A stretch of 23,418 bases of DNA, taken from the NCBI GenBank assembly GCA_964577195.1, contig CAZNYF010000021.1, positions 1-23,418 of the forward strand, given 5' to 3'. The notes under the pieces were generated by a model, which saw nothing but the letters and a program-made list of their open reading frames with translations, searched no databases and was not told where the DNA came from. Origin of the DNA: HyVt-560 sp964577195 (GTDB taxonomy: Bacteria; Pseudomonadota; Gammaproteobacteria; UWMA-0217). This document shows, piece after piece, positions 7,223 to 15,012 of the stretch. Each line of letters opens with the position of its first letter. The stretch's first letter is position 1. Made by a program: the position numbers and the translations under genes.

Positions 7223-7279
7223 TAATAAAAGGGTTAGGAATATTATTTCCTGCCCATTAATGATGTCTGGAGAATTGAA

Positions 7280-7909
7280 ATGAAAGCAAAATTATTTGTC
7301 ATGTTCAGCGCAGTATCAGTGCTGGCAATTTTACCCTTGTCCAGTGCGAATGGCTGGTGGGGGAACAATAACGGCTGGGGCAATGGAAATGGTTGGGGTA
7401 ATCAACAACGTTACGGGAACGGATACGGTACTGGGCAGGGAAGTGGTCGCGGTGATGGTACGGGTTCCGGTGATGGACGAGGTGCTGGATCAGGTTCAGC
7501 AGATGGGCGTGGTTCAGGAAATGCTGCCGGTGATATGGATGGCGACTTTGAGAGTAGTTTCAATTTTAGTATGCGTGGTAAAGGTCGTGGTACCGGGCGA
7601 GGTCGCGCAGATGGTTATGGATCAGGAAATAGCTACGGAAATGCCTATGGCAACGGATACGGAAACAGTTACGGCAATGCCTATGGCAACAGCTATGGAT
7701 CGGGATATGGCAGTGGCAATGGTTACGGTGCGCCCAGCTATTATGGCGGTGGGTATCGTGCTCAGCCATGGGGAGGTTATCCAAACTGGAATGGCCCACA
7801 GAGAATGCCGCCACAAATGCTGGCGCCACCACAGTTTAAGGTACCTCAAATGATGATGCCGTTACCTCCAGCTCCGGCTCCGACTGTGCTGTCACCCGCA
7901 GAGCAGTAG
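7280..7909 (+). CDS. Exported Gly/Asn/Tyr-rich protein, sulfur globule protein-like
   Basis: 209 residues. A signal peptide (MKAKLFVMF..., likely cut after SSA at about 23) is followed by WWGNN/GWGNGNGWGN. Then come a Gly/Ser/Arg/Asp stretch (about 50-85, GSGRGDGTGSGDGRG type), a short acidic and Phe segment GDFESSFNFSMRGKGRG (88-104), a Tyr-Gly-Asn repeat region (112-150, units like YGNAYGNGYGNS), and a Pro/Met-rich tail (165-209). This order (WGN near the start, a D-F-x-x-x-F-x-F-S-M core, GRG, then YGxGYG and a proline tail) resembles the sulfur globule family of sulfur-oxidising Gammaproteobacteria, which coat periplasmic sulfur deposits. Low complexity makes homology hard to judge by eye, so a generic structural Gly-rich protein is the alternative. 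GGAGA lies 7 bases before the ATG. Confidence 0.75.
   Translation: MKAKLFVMFSAVSVLAILPLSSANGWWGNNNGWGNGNGWGNQQRYGNGYGTGQGSGRGDGTGSGDGRGAGSGSADGRGSGNAAGDMDGDFESSFNFSMRGKGRGTGRGRADGYGSGNSYGNAYGNGYGNSYGNAYGNSYGSGYGSGNGYGAPSYYGGGYRAQPWGGYPNWNGPQRMPPQMLAPPQFKVPQMMMPLPPAPAPTVLSPAEQ
7631..7731 (+). repeat. Tandem coding repeat (YGN units) inside the Gly-rich gene
   Basis: Short imperfect repeats of about 12-24 bases encode alternating YGNAYGN, YGNSYGN and YGSGYG units. Such repeats vary in copy number by slippage and also hinder assembly. Confidence 0.7.
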
Positions 7910-8001
7910 GTCATCGAGCGCTATTGATACGTTTTATCAGTAAGAATAGTAGTTAAATTAATACTTATTTGATAGTGCTGAGAAGCTGTTGCAGCAGGGC
8001 T

Positions 8002-8066
8002 GACGTAATCGCCAGAAAGGCGCACTGTTAAAGCCGATTACGTCTTATTCGCGGCGGATTTTTTTG
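8002..8066 (+). terminator. Long stem-loop and T-run after the Gly-rich gene
   Basis: A perfect 10-bp inverted repeat GACGTAATCG (8002-8011) / CGATTACGTC (8035-8044) encloses a 23-base loop that can itself pair (CC-AGAAA-GG). About 14 bases later comes a run of seven T (8059-8065). An alternative short stem GCCG (8033-8036) / CGGC (8052-8055) would place the T-run directly after a hairpin and would exclude the long one. It may be a plain terminator or a switchable structure before the gene at 8200. Confidence 0.45.
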
Positions 8067-8199
8067 GTTTTTTCGTGATCAGCAATTGTAGTCTCAGCTC
8101 AACAGGCGGCCTTGCCTGACAGAAAGAAGGCGACTAAAATGGATGGAAGGCATCTGAATAATTCACTCTAGATCAAATATTTAACTCACTAATACAGCT

Positions 8200-8475
8200 A
8201 TGGCGTCTGATCCGAAAAAACTCATTAAACGCCATCAGGAATTAACGCATTCTGAAATGCGCGCAGTGGTTTCTCATGTGCAGCGCAGTGAAGGTGACTG
8301 GATTCAGAATACTTTGATGATAGATGGCTGTGATGTGCCGTTCAAATATAAACGCAAACAGGGATACAAAAATCTAAAAGGGGCGCGAGTAAATCTTACT
8401 TATTATCCCGCAGTTGAACTGATTGCCGGTATGAGAATGGATGTAATGAATGTGGTGCGTATTAAAAGGGCCTGA
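8200..8475 (+). CDS. Small basic protein, unknown
   Basis: 91 residues, rich in Lys and Arg, no signal peptide or membrane segment. The C-terminal half (about 40-91) reads like a small beta-domain: LMIDGCDVPFKYKRKQGYKNLKGARVNLTYYP..., ending NVVRIKRA. The composition and the frame over its full length look like a real conserved protein, but I cannot name its family. There is no good ribosome site before the ATG (the upstream bases are AT-rich), so translation may be weak. It stands alone, about 290 bases after the Gly-rich gene with a stem-loop between them. Confidence 0.7.
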   Translation: MASDPKKLIKRHQELTHSEMRAVVSHVQRSEGDWIQNTLMIDGCDVPFKYKRKQGYKNLKGARVNLTYYPAVELIAGMRMDVMNVVRIKRA

Positions 8476-8570
8476 TTTTTTACGGGTGATGATGCAAATA
8501 GTGTTGGCAGCTTTTCTGGCAAACCGAGTTCTTCTTACGCTCACTTGATTTAGCCATGTGTCAGATTGGG

Positions 8571-8596
8571 TCTAAATTCTACACATTAGATTTAGA
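8571..8596. repeat. Short inverted repeat TCTAAAT/ATTTAGA
   Basis: A 7-bp perfect inverted repeat (8571-8577 with 8590-8596) in the short gap between two convergent small genes. A weak bidirectional terminator or a protein site is possible; no T-tract follows. Confidence 0.35.
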
Positions 8597-8602
8597 TCGC
8601 GA

Positions 8603-8914
8603 CTATGCTTCGTCATCGGTTTCTTGATGGCCATTCCATCCTCCGGCAACTGCTTTCTCCATCGCTTCGCCGTGAATCATTTGATGGCGTTCAAATAGCT
8701 CTTTAGGTAAAGAGCTAACCATACAGCCATATTTATCCCATTCGTCATTGACTTTATGGAGCAATGCATTAATGGCGCTGTAGTTCCAGCCTTCACAGGT
8801 TTCATCATCACCCAGTAAGCCAAATACTTTTGCGTCACGAATAAGTTTACCAATAGTGGTCATGGCGCCGTTTATTTCTTTATCAATACCTACGTAGGTT
8901 TTGTCTTCTTGCAT
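8603..8914 (-). CDS. Small acidic soluble protein, unknown
   Basis: 103 residues, acidic, without signal peptide or membrane helix. It starts MQEDKTYVGIDKEINGAMTTIGKLIRDAKVF-like and has two tryptophan-containing blocks (CEGWNYSAINALLHKV at about 40-55 and EWDKYG at about 58-63), then PKELFERHQMIHGEAMEKA and an acidic tail. It is predicted to be mostly helical. Even codon use and a well-formed sequence suggest a real gene, but no family is recognised. The bases before the ATG are AT-rich without a clear ribosome site. It lies about 84 bases downstream of the RuBisCO relic on the same strand, so it may once have belonged to the same transcript; that is inference. Confidence 0.7.
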   Translation of the reverse strand: MQEDKTYVGIDKEINGAMTTIGKLIRDAKVFGLLGDDETCEGWNYSAINALLHKVNDEWDKYGCMVSSLPKELFERHQMIHGEAMEKAVAGGWNGHQETDDEA

Positions 8915-8997
8915 AATATATTTTCTATCGTTATGTTATTGCGTATTGTAATCGCATTTGTAAATACACGCTTAGTTTTGTTGTGTGTATTGATAAA

Positions 8998-9255
8998 TTA
9001 ATTTAATGAATAGTTCCAAGTTTCCATCGCAATCTTAAGTTCAGAGCTGTGCTTGGCAGCTTTATGAAGGATGTTTTACCTTCTTCTCAAGCTCAATACC
9101 CATGTTACGTGCTTCAACGCAGGCTTCAACCGCAACACGGTTGGCAGCAGCGCCAGCAGCGTTACCCCAAGGTGACCCAATGTACCGCCACCGAACTGTA
9201 AGCAAGAATCATCAGTACCTGAATTGTTTGCAGGAGATGTCTGTTTATGGATGGG
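8998..9255 (-). pseudogene. cbbL: Relic of cbbL, form I RuBisCO large subunit (C-terminal part)
   Basis: On the minus strand the pieces read, in order, PIHKQTSPANNSGTDDSC (9255-9202), [10 protein letters not shown] (to 9172), [17 protein letters not shown] then VEARNMGIELEKK (about 9169-9080), and [20 protein letters not shown] (9075-9016), then a stop at 8998-9000. These line up with the C-terminal region of form I RuBisCO (…GIHVWHMPAL…[22 protein letters not shown]…NRVALEACV…ARN…AAKHSPELAIAMETW). GGGTLGH includes the conserved glycines that bind substrate phosphate. The frame is broken: one base is missing between GGH and WGN (CACCTTGG where CACCCTTGG would give HPW), and again near 9076. 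The catalytic N-terminal three quarters are absent. It is a dead fragment, not a gene. Confidence 0.85.
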
Positions 9256-9364
9256 AGCTAGTTAATGCGGCAGATATGAAATCGAAGCGGTTTGTGACCA
9301 TCAGCACAAAAAATGAATTGATTATTACCGCTGGTACTGTTTTGTACGTACCTGTATAAGATGT

Positions 9365-9729
9365 CTTTAGGGCATCTCTAAAAATAGAAGTGCTGCTGAG
9401 CGAAATCATGAATAGTGCATTTTTCAAGAAAATTGCTCCTGCATTTTCTATGTACCGTCCATCCTTGGACACATATGCGGAAATGAGGCGAATATAGCCA
9501 CAGGGATGTGGTGTAGTAGAGCAATGCAGGAGCTATTGCCGACTGGGTGTATTTAACGATTTTATGTCCACGGATGGACGGTATTTCGCAAGGAGCCAGG
9601 CACTGCCAATCGCATCCTGCATTGCCAGCATTCCCTACCTCCCTGTAGGTCATGGCGGTGCGTTTGATAAAAAAGGTGCTGTTCTTGGTTTTTCTCAGTG
9701 GTGCTTGTATTTTTAGAGACGCCCTAAAG
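9365..9729. mobile_element. MITE-like element with 36-base terminal inverted repeats
   Basis: The ends 9365-9400 and 9694-9729 are inverted copies, 30 of 36 bases identical; both begin CTTTAGGGC and share TCTCTAAAAATA. If the element proper starts at GGGC (9370) and ends at GCCC (9724), it is flanked by TA on both sides, as in a TA target duplication. The interior codes for nothing I can support but has more inverted pairs: 9453-9471 with 9565-9583 (18 of 19) and 9435-9445 with 9523-9533 (11 of 11). A short non-coding body with transposon-like ends is the pattern of a MITE moved by a transposase elsewhere. The ends resemble those of some IS5-group elements; that assignment is tentative. Confidence 0.8.
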
Positions 9730-11904
9730 AATTTCCAGATTCGCGTATGCCCAGACCAGCCATTTGCTGCCCGCTGACTTAAATCGAACCTCGACTCTGG
9801 CATTACTGCCACTTCCCTCAAAATTAGTCACCACGCCATCACCAAACTTTTTGTGGCTGACATTCGCGCCAAGCTTCACCGGCATTCCATCATCAAGCGC
9901 TTTGAATCGACCTGGTGCTGCCTGGTTTGCATACCGGTTAACAGGCTTCTTAGCGACAGTACGCCGGATTTCATGCAGCAAATTCTTCGGGATTTCACCA
10001 ATAAACTGCGATGGCAAGTTGTAACGCTCTTGACCGTAAAGCCGTCTGCGTTCAGCGCAGCTCATAATCAATTGCTCACGAGCACGGGTAATTCCAACAT
10101 AGCAAAGCCGCCGTTCTTCTTCGAGTCGATCAGGGTCATCCGAAGACATGGAATGAGGGAATAACCCATCTTCCATACCCACCAGAAACACCAACGGAAA
10201 TTCCAAACCTTTGGCAGAGTGCAGCGTCATTAGCTGTACACAATCATCCCAGGCATCGCCCTGACCTTCGCCGGCCTCTAAAGCCGCATGCGCGAGAAAG
10301 GCTTCGGCAGTCCCCATTTCACCGTGCTCATCGGTGTTGTAGTGAAAGCCTCTGGCAGCCGTGACCAGTTCGCCAAGGTTTTCGATTCGTGACTGACCTT
10401 TTTCACCTTTTTCTTTTTTGAAATGCTGAATCAATCCCGAGTTTTCGTTGATATGCTCAACCGTTTCATGAAAAGCAAAGCCGTCTGTCTCATGCGTGAG
10501 TTTTTCGATTAAATGCAGAAATCCCCGCACCGACGAAGTGGCTCTGGGTGTAAGCCCGCCACTTTCGATCAGCTTGACCGCGGCATCGAACATATTGATA
10601 TCTTCTGCATTTGAGAGCGTACGAATGGCTTCAACTGTTTTTGCACCAATGCCTCGCGTTGGCTGATTTACCACACGCTCAAAACTGGCATCATCCTGCG
10701 GGTTCATGGTCAGGCGCAAATAGGCGAGAGCATCTTTAATCTCGGCACGCTCGAAAAATCGTAGTCCGCCATAAACCTTGTACGGAACCTGCTGGGTAAT
10801 GAGGATTTCCTCAAACACCCGCGACTGCGCGTTGGAGCGATACAAAATTGCCACATCGCTGCGAACTCCGCCGACATCCATCCAGGTTTTGATCCGCTGT
10901 ACCACAAAACGCGCTTCATCCATTTCATCTTGCGCGGTATAGAGCTGGATCAGCTCACCCTCTTTATCATCGGTCCAAAGATTCTTACCCAGACGCCCGT
11001 TGTTGTGATCAATCAACGCATTGGCAGCCTCTAAAATATTTCCAGTGGAACGATAGTTTTGCTCCAAAAGCACTTTTTCAGAGGAATTAAAATCGGTGCT
11101 AAATTGCTGAATATGCTCGATCTTCGCGCCACGCCAGCCATAAATTGATTGATCATCATCGCCCACCGCAAACACCGGAATTCGGTCACCGGCAAGCAGT
11201 TTTATCCAGCTGTATTGGAGCGTGTTGGTATCCTGAAACTCATCGACCAGAATATGCCGAAAACGCTCCTGATAGTGTTTAAGCAGTGCCGGAGTATCAC
11301 GCAAGACTTCCAGCGCGCGCAGCAATAACTCACCAAAATCCACCAACCCACCGCGCTGGCAAGTGACTTCATAAGCGGAATAAATGCGGATCATCTGGCG
11401 CTCGAAGGAGTCGCCAGTATCTTGCATATTGCCGGGGCGAATACCCTCATCCTTGCGGCCATTAATAAACCACTGCGCTTGTTTGGCCGGCCAGCGAGTT
11501 TCATCCAGATCTAGCGAACGGATAACTCTTTTCACCAAACTGAGCTGATCACCGCTATCCAATATCTGAAACTGCTGAGGTAATTTTGCTTCGTGCCAGT
11601 GCATCCGCAATAAGCGATGTGCCAGCCCGTGGAATGTTCCCACCCACATGCCAGCGGCCGGAATATCCAGCAACGTCTCAATCCGGCCACGCATCTCAGC
11701 AGCCGCTTTATTGGTAAATGTCACAGCAAGGATGCTGAAAGGCGAAACCCGCTCCACTTGAATCAACCACGCAATGCGATGTACCAGCACACGGGTTTTA
11801 CCACTGCCAGCACCAGCTAAAACCAGAACAGGAATGGAAGGTTTGCAAACAGCTTCGCGCTGCGCTTCGTTGAGGGGGTCGAGAATCGGGGTTACGTCAT
11901 GCAT
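9724..11904 (-). CDS. uvrD: DNA helicase II, UvrD
   Basis: A superfamily 1A 3'-5' helicase of 726 residues (E. coli UvrD has 720) that acts in nucleotide excision and mismatch repair. With the start used here, the Walker A motif AGAGSGKT is at 30-37, TFTNKAAAEM follows at about 62-71, DEFQDTN (motif II) is at 221-227 and GDDDQSIYGWRGA (motif III) at 248-260. Further on are QNYRST, TLHSAKGLEFPLVF and VGITRAREQL. The C-terminus has the usual UvrD tail, GDGVVTNFEGSG...KWLVWAYANLEIL. I chose the ATG at 11904 (MHDVTPILDPLN) because it aligns with known UvrD starts; a TTG at 11937 would add 11 residues. Neither has a good ribosome site. The stop codon TAG straddles the edge of the inverted-repeat element. 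The protein appears complete and functional. Confidence 0.97.
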   Translation of the reverse strand: MHDVTPILDPLNEAQREAVCKPSIPVLVLAGAGSGKTRVLVHRIAWLIQVERVSPFSILAVTFTNKAAAEMRGRIETLLDIPAAGMWVGTFHGLAHRLLRMHWHEAKLPQQFQILDSGDQLSLVKRVIRSLDLDETRWPAKQAQWFINGRKDEGIRPGNMQDTGDSFERQMIRIYSAYEVTCQRGGLVDFGELLLRALEVLRDTPALLKHYQERFRHILVDEFQDTNTLQYSWIKLLAGDRIPVFAVGDDDQSIYGWRGAKIEHIQQFSTDFNSSEKVLLEQNYRSTGNILEAANALIDHNNGRLGKNLWTDDKEGELIQLYTAQDEMDEARFVVQRIKTWMDVGGVRSDVAILYRSNAQSRVFEEILITQQVPYKVYGGLRFFERAEIKDALAYLRLTMNPQDDASFERVVNQPTRGIGAKTVEAIRTLSNAEDINMFDAAVKLIESGGLTPRATSSVRGFLHLIEKLTHETDGFAFHETVEHINENSGLIQHFKKEKGEKGQSRIENLGELVTAARGFHYNTDEHGEMGTAEAFLAHAALEAGEGQGDAWDDCVQLMTLHSAKGLEFPLVFLVGMEDGLFPHSMSSDDPDRLEEERRLCYVGITRAREQLIMSCAERRRLYGQERYNLPSQFIGEIPKNLLHEIRRTVAKKPVNRYANQAAPGRFKALDDGMPVKLGANVSHKKFGDGVVTNFEGSGSNARVEVRFKSAGSKWLVWAYANLEIL

Positions 11905-11983
11905 AGCGAAGTAGTCTAGCAAACAATCGCTCGACAAACGGAGTTTATAGCACCCTGAGCGTAAGAATCACTTCGGTTAGATA

Positions 11984-14854
11984 TCAGTTAACCCGTGTGA
12001 GTTCTATATTTAAGCTCGAACGCTCATCTGGACTGATAAAAAATCCTGTATTGTCATTGGGTTGAACCGTAATTTTCTGTACTTGAGTAACACCATTGAT
12101 CTTTATTTCGTAGCTACCCTCATTCAGATCAGCAACCAGGTGTTTCATTCCTGCCGAGGAATTTTGCACGCTGTACAGAACATGGTTTTTCAATGCTTCT
12201 TCAGAGGAAAAGATCACCACCCAGCTACCGATTCTGACACCACTCTGTTCTGCATTTTTAATATACTCAAGCGTATCAAATTTACTGAGTGAGTCCGGCC
12301 CCGTTTGGGTAACGTTCAGAACGTTTGCTGTGTCACTAAACGGAAGATTAATGACGCTTTGCCAGCGGCGTTCGGACTGGTCTACTTTCCAGAAAGCAAT
12401 TCCTTGCCACAAGTCCTGCTCATTCAATACCTTAATCTGCACCTGTGAAGGTTCTAGTGTTCGGTGAAGCATTTTATGCTGACCGTTCTCGCTCAGCTGT
12501 GAAATGGTTGCGCCGTTGACGGACGGCTGCGTAAGCGCCCGCAGACGATATTTTGCAGCGTTATTCTCGTGGGTGCGCAAACGATCAAAAATGACACCAT
12601 ACTCGCCTGCCCAGAAGAAGTGCCGGCGATAAGTCTTTACCCGTAAAACGGGTTGGTAGGTATCCGGATCATCGTTCCACTGACCATCTGCATTCAACAT
12701 GCCATAGGCAAATAAAGGCGAAGTTGATTTGCGGTGCCTGGATATTTGCGAGGCTGTCTGAGCTCGTCGTATGGCGGTACCGGAGCAGGATTCTCCATTA
12801 ATCATGCATCCATTTTCAATCGACAGTGTGTTGAAAAAGTCTCCATTTTTCAGACCATCGTAGGTTCGCACACCTCGGGTGAGATAATCATTTCCCCGCC
12901 ATAGCGCAAAGCTACCGTGATCGGGCTTCTGATGGTCAACAGGTAATCCACCATTACCAATAAACAACCCCCAGTTTGCGCTCGTCCCCCAGTGATCACG
13001 AAACATTAAAAAGTCCGGATCATCGGCAAACCGAATCAGAGGTAAAGTATTTTGGTACGGGTTAATCACCTCTGCCGACGGTGAGCTATAAAGAAATTCG
13101 CTAAACCAACCGTTGTCGTAACCAAGATCATTCTGCCGGGCATAGCCTCTGCCCTTTGCCGCAATCTCACTATCACCCGCCTTGTCTGCAAAATGCGTAG
13201 CAAATGCCAATGCCTGATAAAACCAGGCTTGAGTTTTTAAAGTAGCAGGATCTTGCCAGTCACCTGTGTGATAAATTTTTTGTCGGGTGGGTTCGGTCAG
13301 ATGAATCATGCTACGAATGGTATTCCCCCAAAAAGATTTAATCTCGGGATGCTTGTTATTAACATCGTAGTGACAAGCCGTTTCAAGTGTCATTTGGTAG
13401 CCGCTAAACCCCACACTATCGCTACCTGCAAAATACGCAAATCCCGTAGGATAGACGCCACCCAAAGATTCTCGAAGGTAGTCAGCATTTGAGTAAGCGG
13501 GTGTTTTGCCACGGCCACCATAGCCGCTCACCCAGCCTTGCCAACCCCGATTAAGAAGCTTTACTGCACTCGAATCATCGCCGTAAATCGCGGCGCCGAG
13601 GGTAAGATGGATCATGCCTGATTCAATATTGGCATCCGTATCATCGTTTTGGGTGAAAACGCCCTGGCCGTTATAATTTTTCCAAAAGTTCTCACTGATC
13701 GTCGTCATTTTCTGCTGATAGGCTTTTTTCCTGACCGAGGTCATGCCGGAGTAGTTAAATAGCCAGTCGTAAGCCAGTCCAAGATAGTGAAAATCAGCAT
13801 GATCGGGGTTGGCATAAACAGAAATATCCGCTGACGTTGCATCCATCAATTCAAGGGCTCGATCAGCGTATTGCGCCTCTCCGGTCAAGCGGTATATTAG
13901 CGCCAGAGGTGCAGCACCCGTCTGCGGTCTATCGGCAAGAAAATAGGGATCATTATCGGGATTATTGTCAGCCATTTCATCACAGATTCTTTTGAACGCA
14001 CGCCACTGTGGAGTCTGCTCTTGTCTTGCCTGTTGCAACGCGCTGACACGATCGGCGCTGAGCCACAGGCGCGGATGATCGTCATCAGGATAATGCTCTG
14101 CTGGAAAAGCCTCCGGCCCACTGCCTATCAATAATTTAGGCTGCGCTCCTTGCGCCTGATTTAAGGTCGGCAACCAGTACCCATCCCACGGATCAAGACT
14201 ATCCCGGCCACCATCTAAAACAGTGTAGCCGTTACTGCTATAACGCCAGAGCCGATTATGTACGAGACCCTGAGGTTGAGCCTCGTCCAGAGAGCAACCT
14301 TCTGTGCAGGCGCCCGTTTCATTGGTTACCACTCGAATATTGACCAAGTTCTGACTCACCGTATTGGGGTAGCCAATCATGTTCCACTCGATATCGTTTA
14401 CGGCAGTTGCCAGTGGGATTCCAAAACAGCTCTGTGCTGATTCTGCGCAGCCCTGAATTTGATCAAATAGGGTTGGAGTACTATTTGCCGGCAGGCTTAA
14501 TGTTGCATCGTTATTGCTCGTTTGTATGATCCAATAGGCAACTCCCGGGCTGAGACTGTTTTGCTCCGTCTCCCCCAGCGCTACGAAGCCCTTTTCAGCA
14601 TCATGACGGAACAGAATCCAGTTATTGCCATACACAGCCGTATTGGTTTCACCAAAAGCCGCAGCGATGTCATCCCCGAATACCTCCGCTACCGTGGCAT
14701 TCTTGCCAGGATCACAGGGTAAGCTGATCATTCGCCATTGGTTGCCAGGCAATTGAAAGGTTTGATCACAGACATCGGCACTTTCATCTGCCATTGCAAA
14801 TGAGCCAACCAAGGTTAGCGATATCACCAGAAGAAATAAAATGACGTTTTTCAT
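11984..14854 (-). CDS. Secreted heparinase II/III-family polysaccharide lyase
   Basis: 956 residues. A signal peptide ends near AMA (about residue 21-22). Residues about 30-235 hold two copies of a W-x-M-I-(S/G)-x-P ... W...G(F/Y)x(A/V)L ... LxPxxxYW module (NQWRMISLPCD to PGVAYWI; IEWNMIGYP to WDGYWLP) of unknown role. Then comes HPRLWLSADRVSAL, a typical opening of alginate/heparinase-like lyases, an alpha-helical toroid (about 270-590), and a beta-rich C-terminal part. This includes DHQKPDHGSFALWRGNDYL (640-658), the heparinase II/III signature with His, Asp and Gly where substrate or metal binding is expected. Such enzymes cut uronic-acid polysaccharides by beta-elimination; the substrate here is unknown. 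The ATG at 14854 has GGAG 5 bases upstream; a GTG at 14860 would be too close. It is divergent from the spondin genes and 79 bases before uvrD. Confidence 0.85.
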   Translation of the reverse strand: MKNVILFLLVISLTLVGSFAMADESADVCDQTFQLPGNQWRMISLPCDPGKNATVAEVFGDDIAAAFGETNTAVYGNNWILFRHDAEKGFVALGETEQNSLSPGVAYWIIQTSNNDATLSLPANSTPTLFDQIQGCAESAQSCFGIPLATAVNDIEWNMIGYPNTVSQNLVNIRVVTNETGACTEGCSLDEAQPQGLVHNRLWRYSSNGYTVLDGGRDSLDPWDGYWLPTLNQAQGAQPKLLIGSGPEAFPAEHYPDDDHPRLWLSADRVSALQQARQEQTPQWRAFKRICDEMADNNPDNDPYFLADRPQTGAAPLALIYRLTGEAQYADRALELMDATSADISVYANPDHADFHYLGLAYDWLFNYSGMTSVRKKAYQQKMTTISENFWKNYNGQGVFTQNDDTDANIESGMIHLTLGAAIYGDDSSAVKLLNRGWQGWVSGYGGRGKTPAYSNADYLRESLGGVYPTGFAYFAGSDSVGFSGYQMTLETACHYDVNNKHPEIKSFWGNTIRSMIHLTEPTRQKIYHTGDWQDPATLKTQAWFYQALAFATHFADKAGDSEIAAKGRGYARQNDLGYDNGWFSEFLYSSPSAEVINPYQNTLPLIRFADDPDFLMFRDHWGTSANWGLFIGNGGLPVDHQKPDHGSFALWRGNDYLTRGVRTYDGLKNGDFFNTLSIENGCMINGESCSGTAIRRAQTASQISRHRKSTSPLFAYGMLNADGQWNDDPDTYQPVLRVKTYRRHFFWAGEYGVIFDRLRTHENNAAKYRLRALTQPSVNGATISQLSENGQHKMLHRTLEPSQVQIKVLNEQDLWQGIAFWKVDQSERRWQSVINLPFSDTANVLNVTQTGPDSLSKFDTLEYIKNAEQSGVRIGSWVVIFSSEEALKNHVLYSVQNSSAGMKHLVADLNEGSYEIKINGVTQVQKITVQPNDNTGFFISPDERSSLNIELTRVN

Positions 14855-15012
14855 TAGCACTCCAATTTTGGGAGAAAGTTACTGTGGCGGTGGAATGTAT
14901 TGACTACGGGCAAAAAACCAATGTGATTCTTTTGTGATATTTGCGTGACAATGCTGGGATTTTTACTCCTCATACTGAACATTCTTATGACAATAAAATA
15001 CTTGGAGTGATC

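Noticed and set aside
9102..9359. An 85-codon plus-strand reading frame
   Set aside because: Its first part is the antisense of the RuBisCO relic; the rest has no support.
9378..9821. A 147-codon minus-strand frame across the inverted-repeat element
   Set aside because: It runs through the element and the end of uvrD in another frame; no motif or ribosome site.
14941..15012. N-terminal extension of the first spondin protein
   Set aside because: It would bury the signal peptide; GGAG precedes the ATG at 15013.
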